From assembly GCA_011009095.1 (NCBI GenBank), contig VTPC01090600.1:379076-443075 (forward strand): 64,000 nucleotides of DNA. Reading direction: 5' to 3'. Origin of the DNA: Ignelater luminosus (lineage: Eukaryota; Arthropoda; Insecta; Coleoptera; Elateridae). The position numbers and the translations under genes are program-made. Every line of letters starts with the position of its first letter. The stretch's first letter is position 1. Below the pieces are notes generated by a model, which worked only from the letters and a program-made list of their open reading frames with translations, made no database searches and was not told the origin of the DNA. This document shows, in pieces, positions 45,260 through 58,689 of this stretch.

Positions 45260-48200
45260 TATAAGTAAGAAGCAATAACTCTATTGTGACAATTCAATAC
45301 TGAAAGTTACTTTGCGGTCTTAGTATTTATACGTATCGATAGGGCAATAAAATTGCTGAACGTTATGTCGAACAACTTATAGACGATTTCTCACGCGGTA
45401 AACAGATTTCAACAAGTTTGAGTTTAGTAGGTATCCCGCAGGGCGTACTTGATTTTGAGTCTGAATGTTTGTTAAATTAAAGTTAATAGCGAAGTTTGTG
45501 CTAGAAATAAAACAAAGAATGTTTCTCTTTAGAAACAAAATAACTTTACTTAGCATATTAAGAATGTTATTTATTAACTAGTAACACCGAAAAGGTCTCG
45601 ATTTAATTATAACACTGCTGCACTACAATAGCGATTGTTGCAATCTAGCAAATAACTATTGTAAAGCATAGGCTGCTTTAATCACAGTTGTTTAATGTAC
45701 ATGTTGATTTAATCTACCAGTATTAAGAGAACGTTTACCTAATTCATTTGCAACTATATACCAAAAACCCTGCAGGCAAAACATTAGTAAATTGCGAAAA
45801 CGATAATACGGCTATCATTTTAACAGTGTAAATGGTTTCAACCTAAAAAAAGGATTTCATTCATCAACCCGCAATCGCCTGACGATAAACCGAAAAATAA
45901 GTCAGTTTTAGTATCGCAAAAAAGGGGAATTTTTTTAACCTATACTACCGTTGAAGATTCCCTTTATAGAAAACCGAGAAGAATTACGCGCTTCCACTAC
46001 GGATTGGCTCTGGGGAATATTTCCCTTGTTTTCATGGCATCTCTGTCCCTGACGAAATTTCTGTTGGGAAGGGAAACATTCAAAGGGTTAAAAAAACAGA
46101 TACTCTATTTTCCGGCAACACTTTTACGGTTTAAATCCATATAGACTTCGGGCTATTTTTCTGTTTATTTTGAAATGTTTTCGTAAGGAAATCGTTCTAG
46201 TTCTTTACGAAAATATTATTTCTAGCATATTATTTTATTAGTTTTTAAGGAAGGGTGAATTATAATCGAGAACGTGCTTTATTGGTATTCATAAAATGAA
46301 ACGTAAAGTGTACACAGTTTATAGTTGGTATTTGAATTCCATCGCGGTTTGTTCTTCCAGTAGTTATAACAAAGTGGAAACTGGTCCCCACGGAAAGATA
46401 TTTCATGTGCCTGAAAATTTTTAAGTGAGCATATTCTGTACAATAATAGAATTTATGTAAGCCCCAAGCAAATTTAAACAGCTCAACTGAAACAGCTCGC
46501 TGAATTAATCAGCCGGATAGTATTAACAGACACACAGCAGGACCGTCAAAATACTAAAATGTTTAGCCATTGTCGATGGGTATTATCAATAAAGTTGGAT
46601 TATAAATTAGCATATTATTAAAACTTTATTCTAGGTAGAATATTCTAGCGTAATAATAAGTTACAACACATTTGCAAAACATCAGAATAAGTTAGAATTT
46701 ATAATAGAGTTTTGGATAAAAAAGCAAATAATATTATGCACACGTAAATTCCTTATAGAGCACAAATAACGCTATCTTTTAAGCATAGCGTAACCTCCAA
46801 CCACATACACGAATGCTTCTGCTAATTTTCCAACCCGGTAACTTAAAGGGTAGCGTCTGTAGTTTTCGTATGGAAATTTGCAAAATTACTTCTAAAAGTT
46901 AATGTTTAATTTCTACAAAAAGTTAATTAAATAAATTAGCGGTTGAGAAAAACTGAATATTTGATACTGACTGTACATTAAATTGCAATCCAGTATACAT
47001 ATATAATATAGTACAATATAAATCGATTGGAATTAATACAAACGACCGTTACTGTAAACAAATTTAAACCTTCACAAAGCCTCCGCTCTTATTCCTCAGT
47101 CATGTGGTGAACTTTAAGCATAGAGAAGCTTATAGAAAAGCAACCCTACCACAACCAGACAATGCAGGTATTAACATTAGGTACTTTACAAATAGAAACC
47201 GATTCCAGACACCACCGATAGAACAAATAGATACTGTCCTAGAGGTTCTCGACATTTCCATTTGTTTCGTATCTTGTAGACGATCTTTCTTGTTTATTAA
47301 GAAGCTTTGTATTCATTTTATTCTCGCTTGTATGTAATTATAAATGATTGCAAACACTTTATCCTTAATTTTATCAACAAAAAATATAAAATTTAAAACG
47401 TCAAATTGAAGAACAAGAACTGACGGTTGTATTCCATGAATCAAGGCTTGTATGTAAAGGAAGGGAACCTACTGTGTAAGACCACAGCATAAAGATTTTC
47501 ATTATAACTGTTTTATCATTAACACTGCTACGTCAAATGTGTTTCTTTCACAAAGGACTTATATGTACAACATACTTCGAGCCCTTAAATAGAAGCGATT
47601 TTCACGTCGCGTCGTCGGTAACGTATAAAAATACCCCCTGCCATTATTCAAGCTTTCTGTTTGATCTGAATACGCCCTAAAAGAGAACCTAAAGACGCGC
47701 CCTTAGGACCAGGAACTTGGAATGTTGCTGAGCTGCTAAATTCAATTGCGACAGCGTTAGATGATGGAATGAAACAACTGGCATTTAAGCTGAAAAGGTC
47801 ATTAGAACAATTTTCGATATTATATAGTACATGGATTTGTACTTGTGGTGCACATTCGGGCTTAGGGATAGTGTCGTTTATTATCAGAAATACAGCATAG
47901 GTTTAATTCAGTACTCGTGCTTTAACTTATTGTCAAAAGAGGCATAATGATAATTTACGTATATATAAAAATCGTCGACTGACGTTTTGGTTTTATCCAA
48001 TCTTAATTAGGTTCATTCTTTCTTACAAATATATCATCCTTTTATGCCGGTTTTATACTTCATAGTTAAACTGATTTAAAAAAGAAACATTAAAAAAATT
48101 GAAACTAATGCTACTAATCAAGTTGTTAGATAATGTTATTGTTGTTTTGTGACTGAGGCTTCAGGTCGCGGTGCCGTCTTGGACGTCGTAGCTTCATATG

Positions 48201-50869
48201 AAATTTATTCGTTTAAATTACCATAAAAGAGAAATGAAATAACTTGAAGTTTTATTTCTTGTAAATGTTGTATTTACCTGAATATTACAAAGCTTGAAAA
48301 ATAATAAATTCAGACCAACCAGATGCACCCGAGATGAGAAACAATTTACTGAATGTATGTTTCTTTAGTACAATTATGTCTTTGGAAGAAAATATAAAAA
48401 AACAACCAAGAGCTTTTAAAAATTAGAATGATTTGCATGTTTCAAATAACGACTCCGTTTTCTACAGATTTGTTTAATTGATATTTTAAAATGTAATGTT
48501 ACTTAATAGACAACCATCTAAGATTATTATTTACTAGTAATAAAAAACTGCTTCAGGAATACTTAACTGTACTTTTCGGATTTTTAATATTAAAGAAGCT
48601 AGAGGTAAAAACCGTAAGTCAACTTTCGACAATACATCAAAAACAAAAAAGTTCAATTTTCTTTGCGGATTATTAGTTAACTAACATTCAGGACAAATAT
48701 CTTTAAACCCATGCTCCACTTCTGATACTAAATAAGATCTCCATGCTTAGGTTTGTATATGGATCACCATGTGCGGATGATACAGTTAGGAAATACTAAG
48801 ACTCTGTTTTTATAAAATTCATATTTATGGTGAAAACATTAGATGTACAGATTTGCATCTTGACGTAATGTCCAAAGAAACTCTAGAACAGGAATAAACA
48901 AACTTCTGATCTCCCCACTCACTCAATAAGCTTCCAAGAAAATGCATTAAATGAGCCCAAACATTTTAGCAGTGGAAAGACTTTGCGAAAAGATACTATG
49001 TTGGTATCATCTGACGCGTTAATAAGTTCCTTGTGAAAACATGGAAATCAGAAGGATCAAGTAATGTTTCTAGCGGTCTATAGTCTTTTTCATGAATCAA
49101 ATATAGTAGAAGATAAACTACTGATTGAAACCAACAGTTTGATAATAATAAGGATATGCCCCGACTATATATTTGACGTTTTTCATATATGCTGATACAG
49201 CATGGTGACGTATAATGCATACAAATGTTCTAATAATTCAAGTAATAAAAAACCCCTGGAATTACTTTTTGCAGGTGGGTAAAGCTAGACTGTGATTTAT
49301 GTACAAACCAAAATAAGTTCAAACGTTATGTGAACTGTTACTCAAAAATGTGAGTCTATACAATAATTAGAAGTAGCGAACTGTCTTAAACATCAATTTA
49401 TTACTGACGCACTAGACGCGATTCTAGTATGATTGCAGAGGCTTCTCAAAAGGAGCAAGGCATATCCTTATTGTTCTCAAATTGCTGATTAGAACAATGA
49501 CGATGACGCTATTTAAAGTGACAAAGGTAAAGTAAACAACCGTTTGTAAATCAAAGAAACTAATCTGGGTGATGATCATATGGACATCGTATGACATTTC
49601 TCTCGGTGTATTTGATCTCTTTTAATTCTCTTTATTCCAAACAGAAAATCAAGAATTTGTACAATTAGATTTTAGTCCCGAAATTTTGTAAAAAGACTAC
49701 TAAAGCTAATTTCAAATAGGCATTCTCATCGGCTGCTCTTCCTAAAGGTTATTACAGTTACCGTTACCTGAATTTAGTCTTTACACGCCATGGTGTCGTA
49801 ATTGCCCATGGCCGACCATAGCACGCAATGGGTTTTTTTACTGAACAGGTTATAGAAAATTCTGGAAAAGGTTAGCAATAAACTCACATCTTAAAAACAA
49901 TGTAATGGTGAGTAGTATACCGTTGGTTGTATCCATCTACGTTAAAAGATAAATAAACTTTTGACACAAAAAGATTCGTTTTGGTCTGTGCATTCTATTG
50001 CTTTCTTTTGTTTAAAGCTATATCCTAATAAAACGTGGTTTTAGATTCATTTTGAGTTTTTTTGACTGGAGTATACTTGCTGTTAAGGTATGGGTGTCAG
50101 TCAGGTTTTCGAGTATTAATCTCCACTACACCTAGACTTTTATTAATTACAATAATCTTGAAGTATAGCTCCCATTAAAAAATGCGATAACACAGAATTA
50201 CCATTATTGAAAGAATTTTTTTAATACGAATACTTAACTGGGGCTAGTCCACATTGAAGTTTGTAATAGTTGCACAGGTTAGCTGTGTTATTATGATAAA
50301 GCATAGTATAGTTAACGAATTGTTATGAATTACTCGCCACAGATGTCAACAAAATTTCAGTGTACATGTTTATTAATTTAAAATTTTCGTTTAAAGCTCC
50401 CGGGAAGGCCCATACAGCTCAACTATCATTTTTCTATGTAAAAGGAATAAATCAACAATAGCACATCTATTTGGGGAATCGCAATCGTAACTCTAAGTTT
50501 CAACTGGTTTTCTAAATTTTTACTGCGGTATTATAAAATTAGTTGAGTCAGACAGCTAATTGTGTACCCACAGGCGTGGGTTTAATTTTTTCCAGAAGGG
50601 TGCCAAATATTTACTTGCGTTAATGCAGATCTGTACATAATCAGGTTTCTCATGACAACAAGATCTATCTTAGTCTACCTCCCCTCCCTCAACAATATTT
50701 TATTAAATGCCCAATGCTTTTTGTGTCAGTCTGGAATGCCCTGTCCGACTTTTCTATGTATTGCGTAAGTGTTAATTGTCAGTTCCGGGTTGCAATTACA
50801 CCTCAAAACAGAAATCAAAGAGAGAAATAGCAAACTAGCTATGTAAGTATATCCAAGACTGATGTTTAT
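45260..50869. other. Stretch without recognisable genes
   Basis: Frames at 47104-47337 (+) and 48996-49220 (-) have no motif. A TATAAAAATA in a slightly GC-richer context lies at about 47627, without any gene downstream. No element ends or RNA genes were recognised. Confidence 0.45.
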
Positions 50870-51690
50870 CGCATCGGTAGTAATGAAGACAAATTAAGAT
50901 TAGGGACACCAAAATTGACTACCAGAACAATGACAATATCGGTTCATACAATTAGCTAGCAAAAGACATAGAAGGCCTACAGCACGAGGAATCCTCGCAA
51001 AATTAACTGAAATAAAATCTGTTCAAGAACAGTTTCTTTAAACAACAGTTAAGAGAATGTTGCCGTGCAGCTAACTTTTATCGAAGGGTTGCGGTCCACA
51101 AACCCTTGCTTCACTTAGTTAAGAAAAAATAGTCGAAGTGATTAATAAAATACCAGAATTGAATAGAAGCTCATTGCGCTTTTATAAACAGACGAATCAA
51201 AATTTCGAGTTTTTGGCAGGAAAAGAAAACAATAACGAAAAGATGTTTTTTAAGTGAGTGCTTCCCTTGGTTAAGCATGGAAGTGGGAGTGTTATAGTGT
51301 GGGAGTGCTATGGTGTGGGACTGTTTCGGTGCCAAAAGTGTAGAAGGAAGGCATTTGAAATAAAGAGAAATATAAAACAACTCTTAAAAATGTTGCAGTC
51401 TTTAATTGGACAAAATTCGATAACGCAGCAAGATAACCTTCGAAGATGCAGCTCCAAATTAATTGTGTTTAAGGGGTTTTGCAGATAAAGGAAGACGAAA
51501 ATTCACACAAAGCCCTCTATTAAGCTGTTACTACGTGACAAATGTAAGACATACGTGTCCGAAATTGAAGGAACAACTATAGCAGTTACTCTGTGAGGAA
51601 TGTAATAATATTTCCCAACAAACGGTACAAAATTTGACGCAAGTTGTACTTCAAACAAGATGTAAAATCCGTGTAAACATTAAAATACTT
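50870..51690 (+). pseudogene. Tc1-like transposase relic
   Basis: Readable blocks in order on the plus strand: a LRLGTPKLTTRTMT segment (about 50896-50940), RAANFYRRVAVHKPLLHL (about 51065-51118; the Tc1 second DNA-binding part ends in R.A..KP.L), TDESKFRVFG (about 51190-51220; the DES/DESKF motif with the first catalytic Asp), KHGSGSVIVWECYGVGLF (about 51270-51325; normally KHGGGS.MVWG), TQQDN (about 51423, second catalytic Asp of the QQDNAP motif), and a C-terminal NISQQTVQNLTQVVLQTRCK (about 51608-51668; normally LV.SMP.RC). The SPDLNPIE segment is not readable. Open frame 51258-51488 is one piece. Terminal repeats were not found. Confidence 0.78.
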
Positions 51691-54600
51691 CCTTAACATA
51701 CATTAGTCGCCATATTTCTAATAAATATTTGTGTTTTAAAATTCGAAGTATCCTGAAAATTATGCGTTGCAGGGATTGGAGGGCCTAAGAGCCGTTAGAC
51801 TTTTGACGATTTTTTCCAGCGTGTTTCTAAACTATTAGTTAAATTCATTTGCTAATGAACAATAATCAATGTTAGAATCTTCTTGACGTGTTCTAAAAAG
51901 CAAATGATTAGAAGTTGGATTCACTCTATATATTTGAAACATTTGGTGAAGAATCTTTACAATCCTGGTGACTTTATGGTTTTGCAATCTTACAGCTTGA
52001 GCCTTCAATAGATCAAACAATAATATAGAAATTAACAGCACTGCTGACAAGCACAGATTATAAATGAAACATTATCTAACATCAAGTTCGAAGAGTGGAG
52101 ATTTTCCTTTAACTTTTTGTTTAACATTAATCGTTCATTGGTTCAATTTAACCTTTTAAATCGTTCTGTCAAACGACTAAATCTTTGCTGTTCATCAGTG
52201 ATAATGAAAAAATCCAAATCAGTTCTGGAAATAGTTACTATAAAGAAAAACTCTTAAATAGTTAAAAAAACAATGAACCATAAAGGATGGATGCAACTTT
52301 TAACACCGACACCTTTTCCGAATTTTGGATTTTGCTGTTGCTTTTAACAGTTTATCAAGAAAAAATCTTCCTGGAAGAAGACGCAAACAGAATTTTCTTA
52401 CTTTCGAATAAGAAAAGCATTTACAAGAGTAAAATCGATGTTATATACTCTGTTGGGTTACTTTAGACAAAAGAGTTTCCCACAGGACGTCAGAGACAGT
52501 GACTCGTTTAAAATTTTTTGTAGCTTCTGAAGGTTTTTAACCATTCCATAACACTCTGTATTAATCTCTTCGTAAGCAAGAAATTAGTAAAAATAATTCA
52601 GAGATAATGACTGTGGTATCTAAAGATTGCAAAGGTTTGGAAAATTGTAACATTGACGTTTCTACAAAACCAATAAATTCAGGTAATTGACAGTAACAGA
52701 TACACACCGAAATAATCTGAATTATTCATGTAGCATGAACTTCTTTTTATCTATAATTACTCTAGAAAGTATTTTCTGTGTTGACAATATTGGATTTGTA
52801 TTAATGGTTACAAGATTCGAATGTAACTAGATTTTAGTTTAGATTGCAACTTATTGTCGGATTGTTTTTATAGGACAATTCTCTCGTAGATGGGTTTCTA
52901 CCATTTTAATGACTTCTACTTGAACTACCAGCCTTACGGTTATAAACAACGACTTGTTTTTTAGATTATAAATTTAAGGTTGACGTACTACGTAAGTTGA
53001 CAATAATTAAATACTAACAAGAAAGATGGAAAAAATTAATAATCCAAATTATGTCTTAATTTTGATATTTTTGTTCCTTTATTTATTGGTAAATTCTGTA
53101 ATAACGTGAACACTAAAGGTCTGTTTCGATTTTTAATTAAAAAAAAAGGTTTAATTTCCTGTCTAGATGGCCTGCTTTGTGGTATGAGGACACAAACTTT
53201 TCAAAAGCAAAGAACATCAATAAAGCTATGTTAGCGAATAGATTCCTGATTTTCATTTTGTTAGAAGTTCAACTACTCAGTACACACTAAAATTCTCCTT
53301 TATTAATTGCATTTTTGTGATGCGTTCAAAGCAAAATAGAAAATACTCATGGGGATATAAATTGTTTAAGACTAGACTAATTGCTTGTACTCTGAAGAAG
53401 CGCTAGTTCGATTTTTTATATTTTTTGTTTGTATTTCCCTTATTTAAGTATGAAATTCCCATAGGTCAATCATGCCTACAAAGTGCAGCAGCCACCCTTT
53501 ATGTTAACAATTTCGTGCGATAGATGACAATGCATTTACCGTTATTGCATCTTGATCTTAAGCCACTGAGCATAACTAAATTCCTGGAATAAACATTAAA
53601 AGCTTAATAGACTTTCTGGGAAATCGGTCTATTGATGGACTGAGAATGTCAACAAGTCAAGGACCAAAATATCATTCTTTTATAAAAGAAAAACAAGTAA
53701 AATTAGTTTTTGCAATTTTCATAAAATTAAACCTGAAAATATCATTAAAAAGTTGGAGAATGCTCAGTCACGGCTTACAAGAATCTCTGCATCATTTGTG
53801 CGAACTTAATTAAAGGTCTTTTCTAATTTTTAATTCGCATTTTTTTAGTTACTGCCGTTATAATTCATATTCTGAAAGGGCATTTATTTAAATTATCAAA
53901 GTTTGCGAATTGAGCAGTTAGAAAAAATCGCTCTAAATCTAATATCGAATAGATAGTAAGTAGATGTTTGTCTTGATACACGAAATTTGATCTTAAATGT
54001 TAGCTGTGTTCTATGCGTTAATTCAATTCACATGTGGCGAGATAGGAAGGACTACCCTCTGGTACAAAGCTAATGAAATTCCATTTGATATTAAACTGTT
54101 TTACAATTAAACTTGATTGTTAAAGATATTTAGAGTACTCAAAAGCTTCTAGTTGCTTTGCACTTAGAATATGTAGCTATAAAACGCTTTGAACTTGTTC
54201 TGAAACTCACCAGGATTCATGTTTTGTTAGCAAACTATACATTCAAATTTCAAACTTAAATTTCTTTTATACTCCTCTCAAACATTACAAAAATGACACA
54301 CACGCATAAAACAAATAAATTTAGGAAGCGATAATTAATATCAACCAACGATGAAATGAAACAATCCTTTATTAAGATATAAGCTAACACAACTGCAATA
54401 TTATACCGAATAAGTGACCATTTACAACTGACGATGCGCTGTGAATTTAATTATGAGGGTACAAAAGCCGTTGGTTCCGACAGAATCCGTTACGTTCCAT
54501 AAAAACAAAGTTCGGAGCAATTCAATTAAGTAAAGCAATCAATTATTAAATGTTACAAACAACATTTCTAGTTTTTTTTATAATAAGTGTGTTTACACAG

Positions 54601-54885
54601 TCTAGTGCACGTGACGTTCAGTTTCTACGTAATACTATATCCAATTAGTTTTGAGGTGATGAAAAGTTCTTTTTTCTCTCCATCAAAAAATGTAAGGATA
54701 TTGGATGTAATTTAATAACCTAACGACATATTACTAAAATTACTCCCGAGGAAAATTAAAAAGTTAATCATTTTCACATTTATGTAAATTGAGGAAATTT
54801 AATTTTCTTTTAATTTTCTAGCCTGATATTTTACGATGCAATTATCTAAATAAAGAGTAACGCTCGAAGAATTTAATGAAATAGT

Positions 54886-54905
54886 TATATATATATATAT
54901 ATATA
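54886..54905. repeat. (TA)n microsatellite
   Basis: Ten uninterrupted TA units. Confidence 0.92.
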
Positions 54906-55877
54906 AAAGAGAGCATCTAAGGAATATCTAGAAATCTTTGCTGAAGTAGTTAAATGGCATTTGAAAAACCTGCGCTATCTAAAACGGATTCTTTAAGTAA
55001 ATTTAGGTAGCGTAACCTCCCGCGGCTTTTTATTCTCAGATACGTAATTACAAAACCTCTGCAACTTTTCCTAAAGTAAACAGAAATAAAAATTAACTCG
55101 GGAAACCTTAAACAGGACGATTCAAATTTAAAGTCTTTTCAATTGTAAATTATACTCGAGATTCATGCACTTTCTTAAAAGGTTATTTACTCCGTTGTTG
55201 AAAATACACGGTAAATTATTGCAGCACCAGTTCAAAGAGAACTTTAATGTTCCTATTAGTAAATGTTCAGTGTAAGTGGAATATACCAAAGTAATGTAAT
55301 TAAATCAACACAGTTAGTTGATTTTCCTCCACATGTACTACCTTTTAGTTTTAAATGCTGGGAATTAAAAGAAATAGCCCTACAAGTATAAAATTAATTT
55401 CGGATATATAGCGAAAAAAAGAAATGAATGATTGCAAAATAGTTATTATAACGCTTCCAGCGTATTATCTCTTCCTGATACCATTCTTTTTTTCTAATAT
55501 AAAAATCGCTTGTCAACGTATTAGTGCTACACCCTTTTAAGAACTAATGAAGGGGAAAATTTAAGAGATACCACAACATATTAAGGAACACCATCTGAAC
55601 TTTATACTGAAAGCTTATTCGTGCGTTATATTAACACATTTATTTATTTCTGTTGAATTCTTTTTCGATATACTATAATATAAAGGAAGGTTATTATACT
55701 GTGTATAACTCTTTAAAATAGTAACTGTTTTTACTTACCAAAGCAATTTTCCAAAAATCTTAATGCAGTATTACTTATAAGCTTAAAAATACCAGGATAC
55801 ATTAGAATTACAATCACCACACTTATACAACTTACACCTTTTCAATATGTTTCCTTGATTAACTTACAGTTACTGTG

Positions 55878-55878
<1 letters not shown>

Positions 55879-55904
<26 letters not shown>
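55879..55904. repeat. (TTA)n microsatellite
   Basis: About eight and a half TTA units, followed by the variant ACTATT. Confidence 0.92.
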
Positions 55905-55909
<5 letters not shown>

Positions 55910-56089
55910 TATATATTATTACAAAGAACATCTATAGAGAGTAAAAAATATTTTGGTGTTTTTCCTCCTCTACACTAAAATATTAAAGCATAAAAAGTTT
56001 TATAAAAAAAATTGCGTACATTAACTTTTACTTTTTGTTACATGTTTATAAATGTGTCCGTAACTTTCGATTTTCTCCGGATTATCTTT

Positions 56090-56205
56090 TTCCGCGGACC
56101 AACCGGAGGACGCGCGTTATACGGACTGGGGCAGGCGTCCCAGTGCTTCCGACGCCTCATAAACGGCGCGGCTGCGTGTTATCTCGATTTGGTTCATCCT
56201 TTTTG
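56090..56205. other. Isolated GC/CpG-rich patch
   Basis: About 115 bp of high GC and CpG (for example GGAGGACGCGCGTTATACGG) within very AT-rich DNA. It contains AGGCGTC and GACGCCT about a dozen bases apart, able to form a small stem. Overlapping frames of 64 and 71 codons cover it (56012-56206 and 56035-56250) but have no recognised motif. It may be a fragment of a GC-rich repeat, comparable in composition to 18.5-19.4 kb. Confidence 0.45.
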
Positions 56206-58689
56206 ATATACACTATTATTGTTTCTTTGGTACTAGAAAAAAAAGGCTAGATAAAAGGTACAATCTAAACATTACAGTGCGACAAACTAATCTTCTTAAT
56301 TAATAGTTAAACATTATAATTTATTTAGAATTTATTTCGCGGAAGTGGTTTTATTAAAAATATAGTATCGTATATCAAATGCATTTAGCTCTTTGTTATG
56401 TGAAAATTTTCTTGACAGTTCTTTTATTATTTTTGAACCCGCCATTAGTCTTGGTCTTTTCTTTGAGGATATTCGATTTTCAAGAATTATATCTGTCGTT
56501 ATGTTATGATAACATTTTAACTGTTTGGTATTTATTTTCTCTTTTATTTTCCCTTTTATTCTGAATTAACTGTAGCAACTCACTATCAGTTAAAAATGAT
56601 TTAAATTACTTATAAAAAAAATCTGTGCTTGAAATGCTAGGTATTAATTGAGTTCGTTCATGTACGATATAAATGGAAAAGCCTTTCTATTTCAACATTT
56701 CATTTTTATAAACAGGAAAAAATACAATACCTACCACTAAAAGCGAAGTATTAATGAATGTTGGAGCTTTCACGTTCAAACCTCATATCATCTCTTTTAT
56801 ATTACGTTGCTTAATAATTTTTATAACAGTTTTTTGAAGCGAAATAATAATCTTGCTAGAAGAAGCAATTGAAATATGAACAAATGAATTCTACTTAATC
56901 TAACTTCTAAAATTTTTAAAAGTACAATGTTTCACAGCATTTTAAGGCTTTTCATCTAGGGAATAACGTATCTGTCAGATTGAATTTGTTTTTAATATTT
57001 TGCTTTTATTTTAATCAAAGGCATAAATAAATAGGTTGTGATGGATAACTAGCTAACTTGATGGAAGTGTTTAACCAGAAGCCCTAGGATGTTCTGCCTT
57101 CATCCAATACTTGTAGTAGCAACGGCGGTTTTGTAAGATCAATCTGCTCATTCCAAAAGGTAAAGGTGTTTGTAAATGTCAAGTGCTTTCAAAACATCTA
57201 TCTAGTTTGAGTTTGTTATTGCAAGAGTATAAAAATTTCAAGATAAGCAGTTTACGTAAATGAATGATAATATGTAGATATCGTAAGATGCTGATACTAG
57301 AGATTTTAATATTAGATACAAAAACACCTACGCTGTTACAAACACAAACATCCAGACAAATCCAATTATGCCAACACCTAATATAACACAGTAATTGTAC
57401 GACCTCAAATACTACATTGGAGTTTTACACTTTTGCAGTAATAATCACAAACCAGACGAAACACATTTTAAGCAAACTGTTTGGTAAATCAAAAGATTGC
57501 AAAAGATAAAAGTCATGGTGGTGTACTCTCATATCGATCCGATTAAACACAAATATGTATTTAAGTAAAGATAACCGCAAAAATTGATATTTTAAGTTCA
57601 ATGATTCAAGAATTATCCCAAAAAAAATTAATTTGATGGCACCCTATATAGTGAGCCGCTTCAATAAAAATGGTGTGAAGTAGTGTGTTTCATTGCATTT
57701 CGTCATTAAGAATTTCTACAAAGTAACACAGTGAAAAAACTACGATCAAACTTTATAACTAATAATCGCTCGCTCGCAGATATTTATCGGAAATCAATAT
57801 CTCCGTTACAAATAATATTGTTTAACTCTGAACTACTAAGTACATACACAAGTCTTACCATTAAATACGATTTTCATCTCAGTGGTTACTTCAGTTATTA
57901 GTACTTTAAAACAAAAAAAAATTCGTTTGAAATTCGACAAGCAGAACTAAGAAGTATGGAGATTTTCTTATACCGATTCGACAGAAAAATTATTAAGTGC
58001 AATAAAAGACAATAATTTAGTATTTTCGAATAACAGTTTGCCTACACTAATCAGGAAAATAAAGCTGGGAAATTGACTACACACTATGTTCGATTTTTCC
58101 GTTTCCAACTATCTAGTTACCAATCAAAGATCTTTTAGATCTCACACAGTGTTTTATAACAAAATTAAGATACCAATTTGGAAGATTACCCAAATACTAG
58201 TTGGCTGGCATTTAGAGCGTGTGACGTCAATACTTACAAATACTTGATTATGAAAGTAAATGGTGTACCAAATCTACAATTCCTAGAAGCACTGTTGGAA
58301 TAAAAACTGCCACAACGCCCTCTAACAAGAGATAGGAGATACTACTATCATTTACGATAAAAACTTAGCCTATGAAATGTTACAAATTAAAAAAAAGGAG
58401 TAATACCAAAAAACATATGACTAAAAAGGGAAAACGAAAATAAACGACTTCTAATTAAAGTTGTAGGTTCTCCAATAACATGCTTACCCACTTAGGTGAC
58501 CTCAACAACAAAAACATTATTTAGGATTAGTTATCGCATTATTAATAATTCAAGAGGAATTGCTGCTATAGGATGCCCTTATTCTCTTAAGCATGTAACT
58601 ATCACCACCATCAGAGTACACTCTTACTTTTTATCAACCAAGCACATTGAATATTTTTCGCAGATTATATGTAATAAGCTTTAACAGGC

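Larger units (their letters stand above)
51691..58679. other. Long AT-rich stretch without recognisable genes
   Basis: Only short frames without motifs (51835-52050 -, 56379-56564 +, 58496-58684 +). Two microsatellites and a GC-rich patch inside are listed separately. No RNA gene, element end or spliced gene was recognised. Confidence 0.5.

Noticed and set aside
47580..47700. Promoter with TATAAAAATA
   Set aside because: No gene or transcript-like structure follows, and TATA-like words are expected often in AT-rich DNA.
13893..55904. CRISPR-like or other spaced repeat arrays
   Set aside because: Only simple microsatellites and one contiguous tandem repeat exist; there are no regularly spaced identical repeats.
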